In this document: positions 19,857 through 29,524 of the stretch, in pieces | How positions within the stretch are numbered: the first letter of the stretch is position 1 | Layout of the letters: each line of letters opens with the position of its first letter | Source: Nemertoderma westbladi | Taxonomy: Eukaryota; Xenacoelomorpha; Nemertodermatida; Nemertodermatidae | Assembly: GCA_032718475.1 (NCBI GenBank) | Contig: JAUCBJ010007845.1 | Location: 1-33,468, forward strand | Reading direction: 5' to 3' | Length of the DNA: 33,468 nt | The notes under the pieces: generated by a model | Seen by the model: the letters and a program-made list of their open reading frames with translations, nothing else | Databases searched by the model: none | What the model was told of the DNA's origin: nothing | Program-made: the position numbers and the translations under genes

Positions 19857-20303
19857 ACGGTGGTGATTTTGGGCCACTTTGTTCTTTTTTCAAAGGTTCG
19901 TGAGTTTTTCCTTTCCAGTTTTCTGCAAATATGAAAAGCAAAAAGTTTATTAGTGGTTTTTACTTTCTCCTTTTTAGACAGTTAGAAATGTGTAAAGCAA
20001 AAAGTTTACTTAGATATATTATAGTTTTTGCTTTCTCGTTTTCAGAAATATGAAAAACAAAATGTTTATTACCGGTATTTATTAGCGCCCAGCTGACCTA
20101 CATACTGTCCTATAGCAATGGGTCTAGCCTATTAAAATATTACACATTTCTGAACAGAATAATACACTTTTGCTTTACATATTTCAGAAAAGGAGAAAGC
20201 AAAAGCTAATAATTAACATTTTGCTTTTCGTATCTGCTGATCTGCGTTAAACTGTAAAGCAAAAACTCAATGAAAGAACGAAGTGGCCCAAAATCACCAC
20301 CGA
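19857..20303. mobile_element. 447-bp MITE with 28-bp TIRs and 8-bp target duplication
   Basis: The ends GGTGGTGATTTTGGGCCACT (from 19859) and its reverse complement (to 20301) are inverted repeats over about 28 bases, with a mismatch in the terminal base and one further inside. The octamer AATCTTCT lies directly outside both ends (19849-19856 and 20304-20311). An 8-bp duplication is typical of hAT elements, although the ends are not the usual CAG type. Inside, AAAGCAAAAAGTTTA words recur in both orientations as subterminal repeats. It has no coding capacity. Confidence 0.88.
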
Positions 20304-20336
20304 AATCTTCTTAGCAGCTCAGTCTATTCCTTCCTG

Positions 20337-21264
20337 CCCAGTGAAAAATGCGCATGCGTATCGCAAGTGATTTTAAAGCGTCATGCGTTTTTATTGCGGC
20401 TCAATAAATAGCGATAAAACTCTTGTGATTCGCATGTGATTCACATGTAAAATAGGGAAGCGATTCCACGCATGCGATTCACAACTTATTTTACGCATGT
20501 GATTCCGTGCATGAAAATCGCATGCGAATCACACCTCATTTAACGCTTATTTTACGCATGTTTTACACCATGAGAATCTCATGCGTTTATTCCCATGTGA
20601 ATCGCATGGTTTTAATTACACTCAAGATTATTAATTAAAATAAAGTTGCCTATCAAGAAATAAATAGTTTTAAAATATAAAATTGATGAATATGAATTAT
20701 CTAATATGGCTGTCGAATTCAGTGATTATATTAATATATTTTATAGAATTGAAAATTATAGGGAATAGTTAAAAGTGTATCATGGTTATTCTAATCTATT
20801 TGTATTATCCTTTATATTAACAACCATTTCTAGTATTGATTCATACCGTATGTCTAATATTATATGTCTAGAGAGTGTAATGTAATGTAATGTAAGGTAC
20901 TGTAAGTACAGTAGGCAGATGATATGGAAGCCAATAGTATCAAACAGTAGTGGAATAATCAACTACTGTATCATATTTTCTGTCACAAAGTTCTCAATAT
21001 ATTACACAAAATTCACAACCAGTAGATTTCTGTGATATTTATGCGTCATCACGCTTGAAAGTCGCAAGTGAATCGCATGTGTGTTTGATGCGACTGAACG
21101 CAAGTTGTTGCGATATTTATGTGACTTAACGCAAGTTGTTGCGATATCTATGCGGCTTAACGCAAGTAGGTCGCTTGCGTAAAGGTCGGGCCATAACTCT
21201 TGGGAATCACATGAGATACGCCTGCGTTGCACGCTTGCGATACGCTTGCGCACTTTTCACTGGG
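20337..21264. mobile_element. 928-bp non-autonomous element with CCCAGTGAAAA ends
   Basis: The left end CCCAGTGAAAAATGCGCATG and the right end are inverted repeats of about 33 bases with a few mismatches (the right end read in reverse begins CCCAGTGAAAAGTGCGCAAG). The subterminal zones are packed with degenerate words such as CGCATGTGATTC on the left and AACGCAAGTTGTTGCGAT on the right. The middle is AT-rich and non-coding. No clear target duplication is seen. Confidence 0.75.
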
Positions 21265-22023
21265 TGTATTCAATGATACAGATTTGAATTTACCGCCAAA
21301 ATATAGGTGCCAGATCTGATCTGCCACCCTTTCCAGTACAAATTATATGTGTTTCAATCATTTAGAATTTCCTGGGCTATGGGACAGGGTGGCACCTTTT
21401 AGGGACTTTGTGTGTTAAAATCTAAGCATCTTTGGATGAAGTAAGCATAAGCCTGTAAGCTGAAGCTGAAGGTTCACCCAGCTGACCGGAAGGTCACTCA
21501 CTGTGTATTTGTGACGTCAGCACGTCAAAATCGGGAATCAGGGGAACTGGAATCAAACCGCAAGTATTGCAAGAGTGATAAGAGAGAGTAGGACAGGACG
21601 ACCAGTGCAGAACTGCAGAATACTAATGTAGTAAGGCAATACACAGGTACAGCTGTACAGAAGTGCAGTAGCAGTACAGCAGTTAGTCCTTTGTCCTTTA
21701 TTCTGTCTGTCAGTCATTCATTATTCTGCAGTTCTGTCAGGTACCGGTACCCTAATTCTGAGTGCTGGCTGGCTCGTAACCTCGTACTACTGTACTACAG
21801 TACTAGGCCTAACTGTTCTGCTGTTAGCGGGAGTGTTTGGCCTATAGTAGGCCTACAGTATACCGGTACCGATAGACAATTCCCTAAAAGGTGCCACCCT
21901 GCTCCATAGGGCGGGAAATTCAAATGATTTGAAAGACATGTTTTTTGTACTGGAAAGGGTAGCAGATCAGATCTGCCACCTATATTTTGGCGGTAAATTC
22001 AAATCTGTTTTAACATTGAATAC
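21265..22023. mobile_element. 759-bp foldback-type element with about 143-bp TIRs
   Basis: The arms 21265-21407 and 21880-22023 are inverted repeats. Both ends read GTATTCAATG inward, followed by ACAGATTTGAATTTACCGCC and, further in, AGGGTGGCACCTTTTAGGGA. The spacer holds CAG/GTAC-rich sequence and no gene. Confidence 0.82.
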
Positions 22024-22883
22024 TGGAATACGTCATGAATAGACTGATAGAGTAAGACTAATGTAATTAATTGAATCAGAATACAGGAATAAAATATTTA
22101 TTATCGGTTCAACTCACTCATCTGTCGTTGTTGTTGTTTTATCTATTCTGGGACTTCAAGCAGCACGTGAACAACTAAGCTGATTGGTTAACTGCTAAAC
22201 TGACTACTACAGTAAGAAGTTTACAGTACTGCAGTATGAAGTCTACTACCCTAGCTCCTTGACCTTTTAGTACGTACCAACGTACATACAGACATACTGC
22301 AGCACACTGTGTACAGTTTGTAATGGAAATATGCTAATTCTGTAATTTGAATCAACCGCAAAAAATATATCAATTAACTGCTCCTTTCAGCCTTTCTTTC
22401 ATCTATCTACTTAAAATCTACTATTAATATACTAGGTATAACTGGTATAAGTGTATAATTGTTATAATTATAATGTTCTGATGTAATTATAAGTGATACA
22501 AGCAAGTAATAAATGTTCTTTACATTTACTGATAGAAGTTAAGCCAAATCCGCCGACCCCCCCCCCCCCCCCCCCCTCATCAATTTTCAATTTCGCCCGA
22601 AGTCCCAGACTGCCAGACTAGTTAACCAGTCAGCTTAGTTGTTCACGCCTGCTCGAAGCTTCAGAATAGATAAAACAACAACAATAACGGATGAGTGCGT
22701 TAATTAAACCGATAAGAAATAATTTATTCTGATTCAATGAATTACATTCGTCTTACTCTATTCATGTATTCAATGTTAAAACAGATTTGAATTTACCACC
22801 AAAATATTCCAGTACAAAAAACATGTTTTTCAATCATTTGAACTTCCCGCGCTATGGAGCAGGGTGGCACCTTTTAGGGACTT
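22024..22883. repeat. Second, nested long inverted repeat
   Basis: Positions 22024-22200 and 22617-22765 are inverted copies of each other (for example the AACAACAACA/TGTTGTTGTT and GATTCAATGAAT/ATTAATTGAATC zones). Outside them, 22766-22883 is a third copy of the 21265 arm, lacking about 29 bases, so the inverted repeat continues outward into 22023-21880. The spacer 22200-22617 holds the poly-C tract. Confidence 0.75.
22557..22577. repeat. Poly-C tract, 21 bases
   Basis: An uninterrupted run of C preceded by GCCGA. Confidence 0.95.
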
Positions 22884-23139
22884 GTACCGATAGTGAGTGG
22901 AGTATACCGTTAACTGTATACACACCACACAATCTGCAATCAACCGCATCCATCCGTTTACAGGTACAGCAGGGCTGGCTGGCTGGACTGGCATTGAACA
23001 CAGCTGCACAGTGACACTGCTGCGCTGTCTGATTGTCTGCAGACTGCCAGAACCAGACTGTTGCAGCTCAATTTTACTTTAATACTCTCACTCTGTTCAG
23101 TGTTCAGCTGTTGCTGCTCTGGGCTGCTGGGCTTAGCCT

Positions 23140-23152
23140 ATGGAACCGAAAG
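23140..23152 (+). CDS. SLC40A1: Ferroportin-like gene, candidate first coding exon
   Basis: ATGGAACCGAAAG is followed by GTTTGT as a possible donor. It encodes four residues plus one base, which is the phase needed by the exon at 23500, and no in-frame ATG lies closer. The donor is weak and the exon is tiny, so this is a guess based on phase and position. I looked for an iron-responsive element (a CAGUGN loop on a paired stem with a bulged C) in 22950-23139, as in vertebrate ferroportin, and found none that folds properly. Confidence 0.3.
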
Positions 23153-23499
23153 GTTTGTTGTTGTTAATACTGTAATATAGTATTATGTATTATAGTAGAG
23201 GTACTGGACTGGTGGCCCTGCATGGAATACTAACTAAAAGAGCGCCACACGGGCTGACGGGTTCCAGCTTCTAGTGCAGAAGTTAGGTCAATAAATAAAA
23301 GCTACACTGAACTGCAGTAACGTACGGGTCTGTATCTCAACATAAAAATGCGAGCGTAGTAGTAGGCCTAGTACTATATACCGGTACAGCCTAGTATCTG
23401 ATCTAATATCAGAACATGACCTGCTACAGTAGTAGTATTAGTATAACCTAGTGATAATAAGTAGCATGAATTTATAATAAGTATTTGTTTCCCTTTCAG

Positions 23500-23570
23500 G
23501 CTGCTTTATATCGCGGTATTTCGGGACGCCCAAAGCTCGACTTTATATTAGCCATGTGTTATCAATGTGG
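23500..23570 (+). CDS. SLC40A1: Ferroportin-like exon 2, start of first membrane helix
   Basis: The acceptor TTTCCCTTTCAG precedes and the donor GTAAGT follows. The 71 bases encode a segment ending YISHVLSMW, which joins in phase 0 to GDRMW in the next exon. This matches the ferroportin N-terminus, where a YLxHxLSxW-like sequence leads into GDRMW. Confidence 0.8.
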
Positions 23571-23960
23571 GTAAGTTAAGTTTAATAGCCGGACCGTATC
23601 GTACCCAAAAAGCCATGGGCTGTCTTGTACACCATGCTTATTCTCACCATGAGACAGCCCAATCACAATATTGTGCATTGGCGTCGAAAGCAATGTCCTG
23701 CAAAGCGGAGGCGGATCCGTTCAAGTGTCAAGCTTGGTAGACTAATGCCTGAATGCAGTAATTAGGCACCTCCAATGCTGTATTGGAACTACATAACTAC
23801 TGGCCTTGGAGTTCTGCCTACTTGTCTAAAATTAACTTTATCCATTACTAAATAAATGTTGATTATATTTCAATTATTTACGTAATTAAATTAGGGAATA
23901 TCTTACTCTGCTATTAGCCCGACCAGCACTAGCTACTCTTCCTTGTGTTTTCCAACCCAG

Positions 23961-24120
23961 GGCGATCGGATGTGGAGTTTCGCAGTTGGTTTATTCCTCG
24001 TTAAGATCGCCGGTATGCAACTCCAACTCACCGCTATTTACGGACTCGTTCGGTCTCTCTGTCTCATATTCTTTATTACCCTACTGGGTGATTGGGTGGA
24101 TAAAAACCCCAGACTTAAAG
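23961..24120 (+). CDS. SLC40A1: Ferroportin-like exon 3 (GDRMW and GDWVDKN)
   Basis: Ferroportin is the only known cellular iron exporter of animals; it moves Fe2+ out through the plasma membrane and belongs to the major facilitator superfamily. This exon encodes GDRMWSFAVGLFLVK, then LTAIYGLV, and ends GDWVDKNPRLK: the end of helix 1, helix 2 and the conserved loop of the family. The Asp in GDRMW, implicated in metal transport in the human protein, is kept. The splice sites are TTCCAACCCAG before and GTCAGT after, leaving phase 1. The exon is clean, with no stop and no frameshift. Confidence 0.9.
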
Positions 24121-24133
24121 GTCAGTAGTTAAT

Positions 24134-24193
24134 CTACACTGAGAAAACAGAACCCGGGCAGCCGGGTTATTTACTAAAAAAATGCCGGTTTCT
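24134..24193. repeat. Short dispersed repeat in ferroportin intron 3
   Basis: It begins CTACACTGAGAAAACA, holds the hairpin AACCCGG-GCAG-CCGGGTT (24151-24168) and ends AAATGCCGGTTTCT. The same layout recurs at 29673-29724, so this is probably a fragment of one MITE family. Confidence 0.6.
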
Positions 24194-24226
24194 GCAATAA
24201 AAGTTTGACACAACATTACCGACCTA

Positions 24227-24420
24227 GTTGCCAAGGTAACGTTGTTTATATTTACCCTTTTAGTTGCCAAAGTAACGTTGTTTATATTTACCCTTTTAGT
24301 TGCCAAGGTAACGTTGTTTATATTCACCCTTTTAGTTGCCAATGTAACGTTGTTTATATTTACCCTTTTAGTTGCCAAGGTAACGTTGTTTATATTTACC
24401 CTTTTAGTTGCCAACGTTAC
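24227..24420 (+). repeat. 36-bp tandem array carrying splice acceptors and X-box motifs
   Basis: Five full 36-bp units start at 24227, 24263, 24299, 24335 and 24371, and a sixth start at 24407 runs into exon 4. Each unit begins with GTTGCCAAGGTAAC or a close variant and ends in TTTATATTTACCCTTTTA, so each unit junction forms CCCTTTTAG followed by TTGCC. That is the real acceptor and first bases of exon 4. The unit is therefore a duplicated intron/exon boundary. Because 36 is a multiple of 3, the frame stays open through all units (repeat VAKVTLFIFTLL). Confidence 0.92.
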
Positions 24421-24632
24421 GCTGTTTGTACAGAACTTCTGCGTGGTCTGCGCGGCTGTATTTATCGTATTAGTACTGTCTCTAGAGCCGAGCGCCCATT
24501 GGTTCCGTATGATTAACGCGCTAATCATAACGATATCCTCGATATCCGCCTTGTTTAGTTCCGGTAGGAAGATTGCGGTGGAGCGCGACTGGGTAGTTGT
24601 TATCGCCGGGGGGGATTCCGCGCTATTGGCTA
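24408..24632 (+). CDS. SLC40A1: Ferroportin-like exon 4 (RDWVVVIAG)
   Basis: The start is fixed by phase and homology: G from exon 3 plus TT gives Val, then ANVTLFVQNF aligns with the family's VAQTSLVVQN. The 225 bases end in RDWVVVIAGGDSALLA plus one base; the donor is GTTAGT. The D-W pair of this motif is conserved in human ferroportin and is a site of iron-overload mutations. The region encodes helices 3 and 4. The acceptor used here is the last of six near-identical acceptors produced by a 36-bp tandem array; see the entry at 24227. Reading from an upstream acceptor would add up to 60 hydrophobic residues without a stop. Confidence 0.88.
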
Positions 24633-25021
24633 GTTAGTTTATTAATTACAATATAATTACTCAAACTGCGGTATTTAAAACATTTAATAATTAAATTAAA
24701 ACAACCGAAAATTAATTTGTTATTTATTGTCCCTGCGAGACTAAAGGCCATTTTTTATCATGTGATGATATTTCTTTGGCAAGTTGTTACTTCTAGTTTC
24801 TCGCATTCGGGGTAATTTGTTAAGATTTCTAAAATATTTTTCCCCTATAGACGAGATTTCATACAAAATAATATTCGTTCAAAAATCTTTCTTTTTATCG
24901 AAATGTAGATTTATTTTATATATAAGGGTATCGATATCAGCTCATTAGTTCTATAATGTAAGACTTTATACTTCGGGTGAGAATCCTGTTAGCGTCCGAA
25001 GGATTTACAACGTAGGGGTTA

Positions 25022-26990
25022 GGCCTGGTGTCGGTAGCGGTCCGACAGCTAGCCGTTTAACCGGCCTGGTGTCGGTAGCGGTCAGACAGCTAACCGTTTA
25101 AACGGCCTGGTGTCGGTAGCGGTCCGACAGCTAACCGTTTAACCGGCCTGGTGTCGGTAGCGGTCCGACAGCTAACCGTTTAACCGGCCTGGTGTCGGTA
25201 GCGGTCCGACAGCTAACCGTTTAACCGGCCTGGTGCCGGTAGCGGTCCGACAGCTAACCGTTTAAACGGCCTGGTGTCGGTAGCGGTCCGACAGCTAACC
25301 GTTTAACCGGCCTGGTGTCGGTAGCGGTCCGACAGCTAACAGTTTAACCGGCCTGGTGTCGGTAGCGGACCGACAGCTAACCGTTTAACCGGCCTGGTGT
25401 CGGTAGCGGTCAGACAGCTAACCGTTTAAACGGCCTGGTGTCGGTAGCGGTCCGACAGCTAACCGTTTAAACGGCCTGGTGTCGGTAGCGGTCCGACAGC
25501 TAACCGTTTAAACGGCCTGGTGTCGGTAGCGGTCCGACAGCTAACCGTTTAAACGGCCTGGTGTCGGTAGCGGTCCGACAGCTAACCGTTTAACCGGCCT
25601 GGTGTCGGTAGCGGTCCGACAGCTAACCGTTTAACCGGCCTGGTGTCGGTAGCGGTCCGACAGCTAACCGTTTAACCGGCCTGGTGCCGGTAGCGGTCTG
25701 ACAGCTAACCGTTTAATCGGCCTGGTGTCGGTAGCGGTCCGACAGCTATCCGTTTAACCGGCCTGGTGTTGGTAGCGGTCCGACAGCTAACCGTTTAACC
25801 GGCCTGGTGTCGGTAGCGGTCCGACAGCTAACCGTTTAACCGGCCTGGTGTCGGTAGCGGTCCGACAGCTAACCGTTTGACCGGCCTGGTGTTGGTAGCG
25901 GTCCGACAGCTAACCGTTTAATCGGCCTGGTGTCGGTAGCGGTCCGACAGCTATCCGTTTAACCGGCCTGGTGTTGGTAGCGGTCCGACAGCTATCCGTT
26001 TAACCGGCCTGGTGCCGGTAGCGGTCTGACAGCTAACCGTTTAATCGGCCTGGTGTCGGTAGCGGTCCGACAGCTATCCGTTTAACCGGCCTGGTGTTGG
26101 TAGCGGTCCGACAGCTAACCGTTTAACCGGCCTGGTGTCGGTAGCGGTCCGACAGCTAACAGTTTAACCGGCCTGGTGCCGGTAGCGGTCCGACAGCTGA
26201 CCGTTTAACCGGCCTGGTGTCGGTAGCGGTCCGACAGCTAACAGTTTAACCGTCCTGGTGTCGGTAGCGGTCCGACAGCTAACCGTTTAACCGGCCTGGT
26301 GTCGGTAGCGGTCCGACAGCTAACAGTTTAACCGGCCTGGTGCCGGTAGCGGTCCGACAGCTAACAGTTTAACCGGCCTGGTGTCGGTAGCGGTCCGACA
26401 GCTAACCGTTTAACCGGCCTGGTGTCGGTAGCGGTCCGACAGCTAACCGTTTAATCGGCCTTGTGTCGGTATCGGTCCGACAGCTAACCGTTTAACCGGC
26501 CTTGTCTCGGTAGCGGTTCGACAGCTAACCGTTTCACCGGCCTGGTGTCGGTAGCGGTCCGACAGCTAACCGTTTAACCGGCCTGGTGTCGGTAGCGGTC
26601 CGACAGCTAACCGTTTAACCGGCCTGGTGTCGGTAGCGGTCCGACAGCTAACCGTTTAATCGGCCTTGTGTCGGTAGCGGTCCGACAGCTAACCGTTTAA
26701 CCGGCCTGGTGTCGGTAGCGGTCCGACAGCTAACCGTTTAACCGGCCTGGTGTCGGTAGCGGTCCGACAGCTAACCGTTTAATCGGCCTTGTGTCGGTAG
26801 CGGTCCGACAGCTAACCGTTTAACCGGCCTGGTTTCGGTAGCGGCCCGACAGCTAACCGTTTAACCGGCGTGGTGTCGGTAGCGGTCCGACAGCTAACCG
26901 TTTAATCGGCCTTGTGTCGGTAGCGGTCCGACAGCTAACCGTTTAACCGGCCTGGTGTCGGTAGCGGTCCGACAGCTAACCGTTTAACCG
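25022..26990. repeat. 41-bp satellite, about 48 copies, in ferroportin intron 4
   Basis: The unit begins GGCCTGGTGTCGGTAGCGGT and continues CCGACAGCTAACCGTTTAAC plus C. It contains the hairpin TGTCGG-TAGCGGT-CCGACA and the word CTAAC. Copies differ by a few recurrent changes. Variant copies recur in blocks: one set of changes at 25681 returns at 26009 (328 bases, 8 units), and an AATCGGCCTTGTG variant returns at 26658, 26781 and 26904 (123 bases, 3 units). The array is GC-rich against AT-rich flanks, fills most of the 2374-bp intron and ends 16 bases before exon 5. Confidence 0.97.
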
Positions 26991-27006
26991 CCATCTCTAT
27001 ATACAG

Positions 27007-27213
27007 ATATCAATGCTACGATGCGTCGGATCGATTTGACATGCGCCTGTTTGGCGCCGGTCGTGGTCGGCCAGGTCATGGCGTTTGCGTCCATGATAGC
27101 CTGCGCTGTTGCCATAGCAATATGGAATGTAGTGAGCGTGGTGGTGGAATATTATTTGCTGCGTCGCGTCTACGATTCGGTTCCAGAACTTGCTATTAAG
27201 GTGCCATATAATC
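27007..27213 (+). CDS. SLC40A1: Ferroportin-like exon 5 (NATMRRIDL)
   Basis: The acceptor TATATACAG and the donor GTAAGT bound 207 bases. The split codon A+AT gives Asn, so the junction reads LANINATMRRID, against LANMNATIRRID in vertebrates. Further on come LAPVVVGQVM, NVVSVVVEYYLLRRVY and PELAIKV, matching helix 5 and the following segment of ferroportin. The Arg and Asp of RRID, known mutation sites in the human protein, are kept. With the earlier exons this gives about 225 of roughly 570 residues. The remaining helices are not visible in the window, so the intron beginning at 27214 is long or contains exons I missed. Confidence 0.92.
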
Positions 27214-28002
27214 GTAAGTAAATAAATATATTCCGGTTCTTAACTTTTTTTACTCCGCTCTAGGGATTACTACCACTACAGCCGAATTACAACCTAAATT
27301 GTAACTATAACCTGTTCTATTGACTTTTGTTTATTATTTTGGTTAGAATAACGTGTCACTGTAACCTGTTCCTTTGTCTAAATTGTGAATTTAACATTGA
27401 GGCGGAAAAAAATTAATTCGCCGAAATAGGATTTGCGTTCAGTTTTCCACCTGTCTCTGGAGCTTACCGGCAACTCATTGGGAAAGTTATCAAACCTTTG
27501 TTTCGATTCCTGATCGCAGCGTTTATTTGTCATATATTCATACTATTTGAACTTGACCAGCAGATTCCAGACTGTTATTTATTTAAAAATAAACTCGTGT
27601 TCTAGAAAGAATATGTTTTGTTATAGTCCATCCATAATAAATGAGTTAGTTGAGGGGGGGGGGGGGGGGGGGGGGGCAGGCACTAGGCATAGCTAAAATT
27701 TCATCCGGAGCCCGGAGGTTTCTCCGGGTTACAATATGAGCTCCGGCCGGAGGTTTGGGGATGGATAATTCCAATGTATTATTATAGTAGACATAGACAG
27801 ATATGTATTCATTCATTCGCCGCACTTATCGAAATATTTCGTGGTTCTAATGGAGAAACAATGGCTGCTGTACAATGATGCAGCACACAATGGCTATCTG
27901 TGGCGAAGCCAAAAATTATATTTGGAGGGTGTGCGGGATAAAAGAGACCAATTCTTAAACACAGTACTAATATATATAGAAAACTATATAAAATACTGTA
28001 GT
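27214..28002. other. Ferroportin intron sequence, no gene seen
   Basis: The stretch starts with the GTAAGT donor. It contains a run of 23 G at 27654-27676, then CCGGAGCCCGGAGG-type sequence at 27700-27755. The last part leads into the 3' end of the transposase gene on the other strand. Confidence 0.6.
27654..27676. repeat. Poly-G tract, 23 bases
   Basis: An uninterrupted run of G on the plus strand. Confidence 0.95.
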
Positions 28003-29524
28003 TTACGAGTCAGCTAGGAATGATTCCTCCCAAATTGGTGATGAGAACGTAGTGAAAACTGGCATCACATCCTCCCCATAATCCGCAACCTTCGCTTCAT
28101 CATCACCTACTTTGTCCCGGCCACACTCTGCCTCAACGATGACCTGGCGACACGCTGCCTCAACGATGACCTGGCCACACTCTGCCTCAAATATGTCGGT
28201 CCCGATCACATCTTTGTCCTCAAATCCTAGAAAAGGACCCACAGTCTTCTTTTCCTGAGGATGTACCGCCATGTGTCGTCCAACAGCAGCCTTATTCGGC
28301 CAGGATTTACCACATATGGGGCATTGGCAGGTGCTGATCTTATCAACCATTGAGGGGCAATATGTATCGAATGGAAGTGTTATAGGCACGCGAATAAGAG
28401 TGCGCTCCTGTAGACTGGCGAATCTAGGTTTAGGCAGTTTAACTGCCTCGCTGGATGGGACCAGCCCTAATCCCCTTCGCGAATATTCGACAACAGCAGG
28501 TGGTGGCAAGAAGCGTTGGGGGAATATAGCTAACCAATTAGAAATGAACTTCTTGCAGCAGGCAATGTTTTCACACTTAACAATTTGAAGTGCATACTTC
28601 GATTGCTGTACATGGGTTGCTAACCACTTGGCACTCATAGAAGCTGGTTTAATTTCTGATTCTTTCGGACGAACGTTTGTAATGACTGGATGATTGTCAA
28701 TTATGGTCGATGACCAAACATCAGCCAGTGCTTCAGCGGCAGCTCGAAAATTGGCAATTTCCAGTTCGGTATCAACTGTCTTTCCTGCCGAATCGAGATG
28801 GTTACCATAGCTATCATGGGGCAGTATAATACCAGACAGGTCGTGTGACAGGGGTGCCATTCGCCGCTCACATGGATTAAATGCTGATAGACCAGCAGCA
28901 TTAGCTGCTCTAATCACAACGTCATATCCGAATGTCTGAAAAATATGGATATCAGCGTCGAGGATTTTAGGGTAACGCGGACCCTCGTCACTTGCTCCAT
29001 CGCTTTCTATTAATAGTATTGGCGTTTGTGGTACGTGAACCTCATCTCGTAATACTTCCACCATGTCAAACAGGTGGGAAAACGATGTAGATTTATCGTG
29101 CTTTCCAGATCTAATGCTAATGAATGTGTCTCCTGAGTAAGTTAGTTTACCTCCTTCGCTGATATCACACTTGGCATAAACTGAGGGGATCAATTTATGC
29201 CTGGGAGCCACCACAAAATCATGGTCAGGAAGGCGCACCCGATATTCCATATGCATTGCTAGTGGAGCTTGAGAGTTGGCTGCAGTTAGACCAATTGGAA
29301 TTCGGGCCTTATCATCAATGGACATGAATGTCACTGCTGTACCTCCAAATAAACAACACACCTCGTGGAGATCTTGTACGAAGGAGGCAGCAAACTGGCG
29401 GTCGATATTTCGTTTACGAAGGTTTGACTCGGGACGCAGCAGTTTTACTGGGACTGTGGAAACATGTCGCTTTCCTTCCTTTGAATTACAGCGACGTGGA
29501 AGTAGGCGGATATATAAGGCAGAT
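28003..29524 (-). CDS. Transposase-like protein, exon 2: DDE-like core and C2H2 finger
   Basis: An acceptor (TTTTCACAG, 29525-29533) precedes 506 codons ending at 28003. The first part (RLLPRRCNSKEGKRHV) leads to a conserved block with SIDDKARIPIGL, EYRVRLPDHDF and HKLIPSVYA, then ESDGASDEGPRY and FNPCERRMAPLSHDLSG. The spaced Asp, Asp and Glu suggest an RNase H-fold DDE transposase. I recall similar multi-copy uncharacterised proteins in invertebrate genomes, but I cannot assign a superfamily. A C2H2 zinc finger (CPICGKSW then GRHMAVH, 28263-28330) follows, then a 27-bp tandem repeat at 28126-28190 encoding a VIVEAECGQ-like 9-mer, and an acidic tail. This exon has no stop or frameshift. Confidence 0.75.

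Noticed and set aside
20880-20910. TGTAA pentamer run as a telomere-like or regulatory repeat
   Set aside because: Only three short copies are present and no partner sequence supports a role.
22950-23139. Iron-responsive element in the ferroportin 5' region
   Set aside because: CAGTG words occur near 22999 and 23100, but the flanking bases do not pair into the required upper stem with a bulged C.
24115-24528. Minus-strand ORF with NNVTLATKRV repeats
   Set aside because: It is the reverse shadow of the 36-bp array and ferroportin exon 4, which are supported by homology and splice phase on the plus strand.
25022-26990. CRISPR-like regular array
   Set aside because: The 41-bp units are contiguous with no unique spacers, in an intron of an animal gene; it is a satellite.
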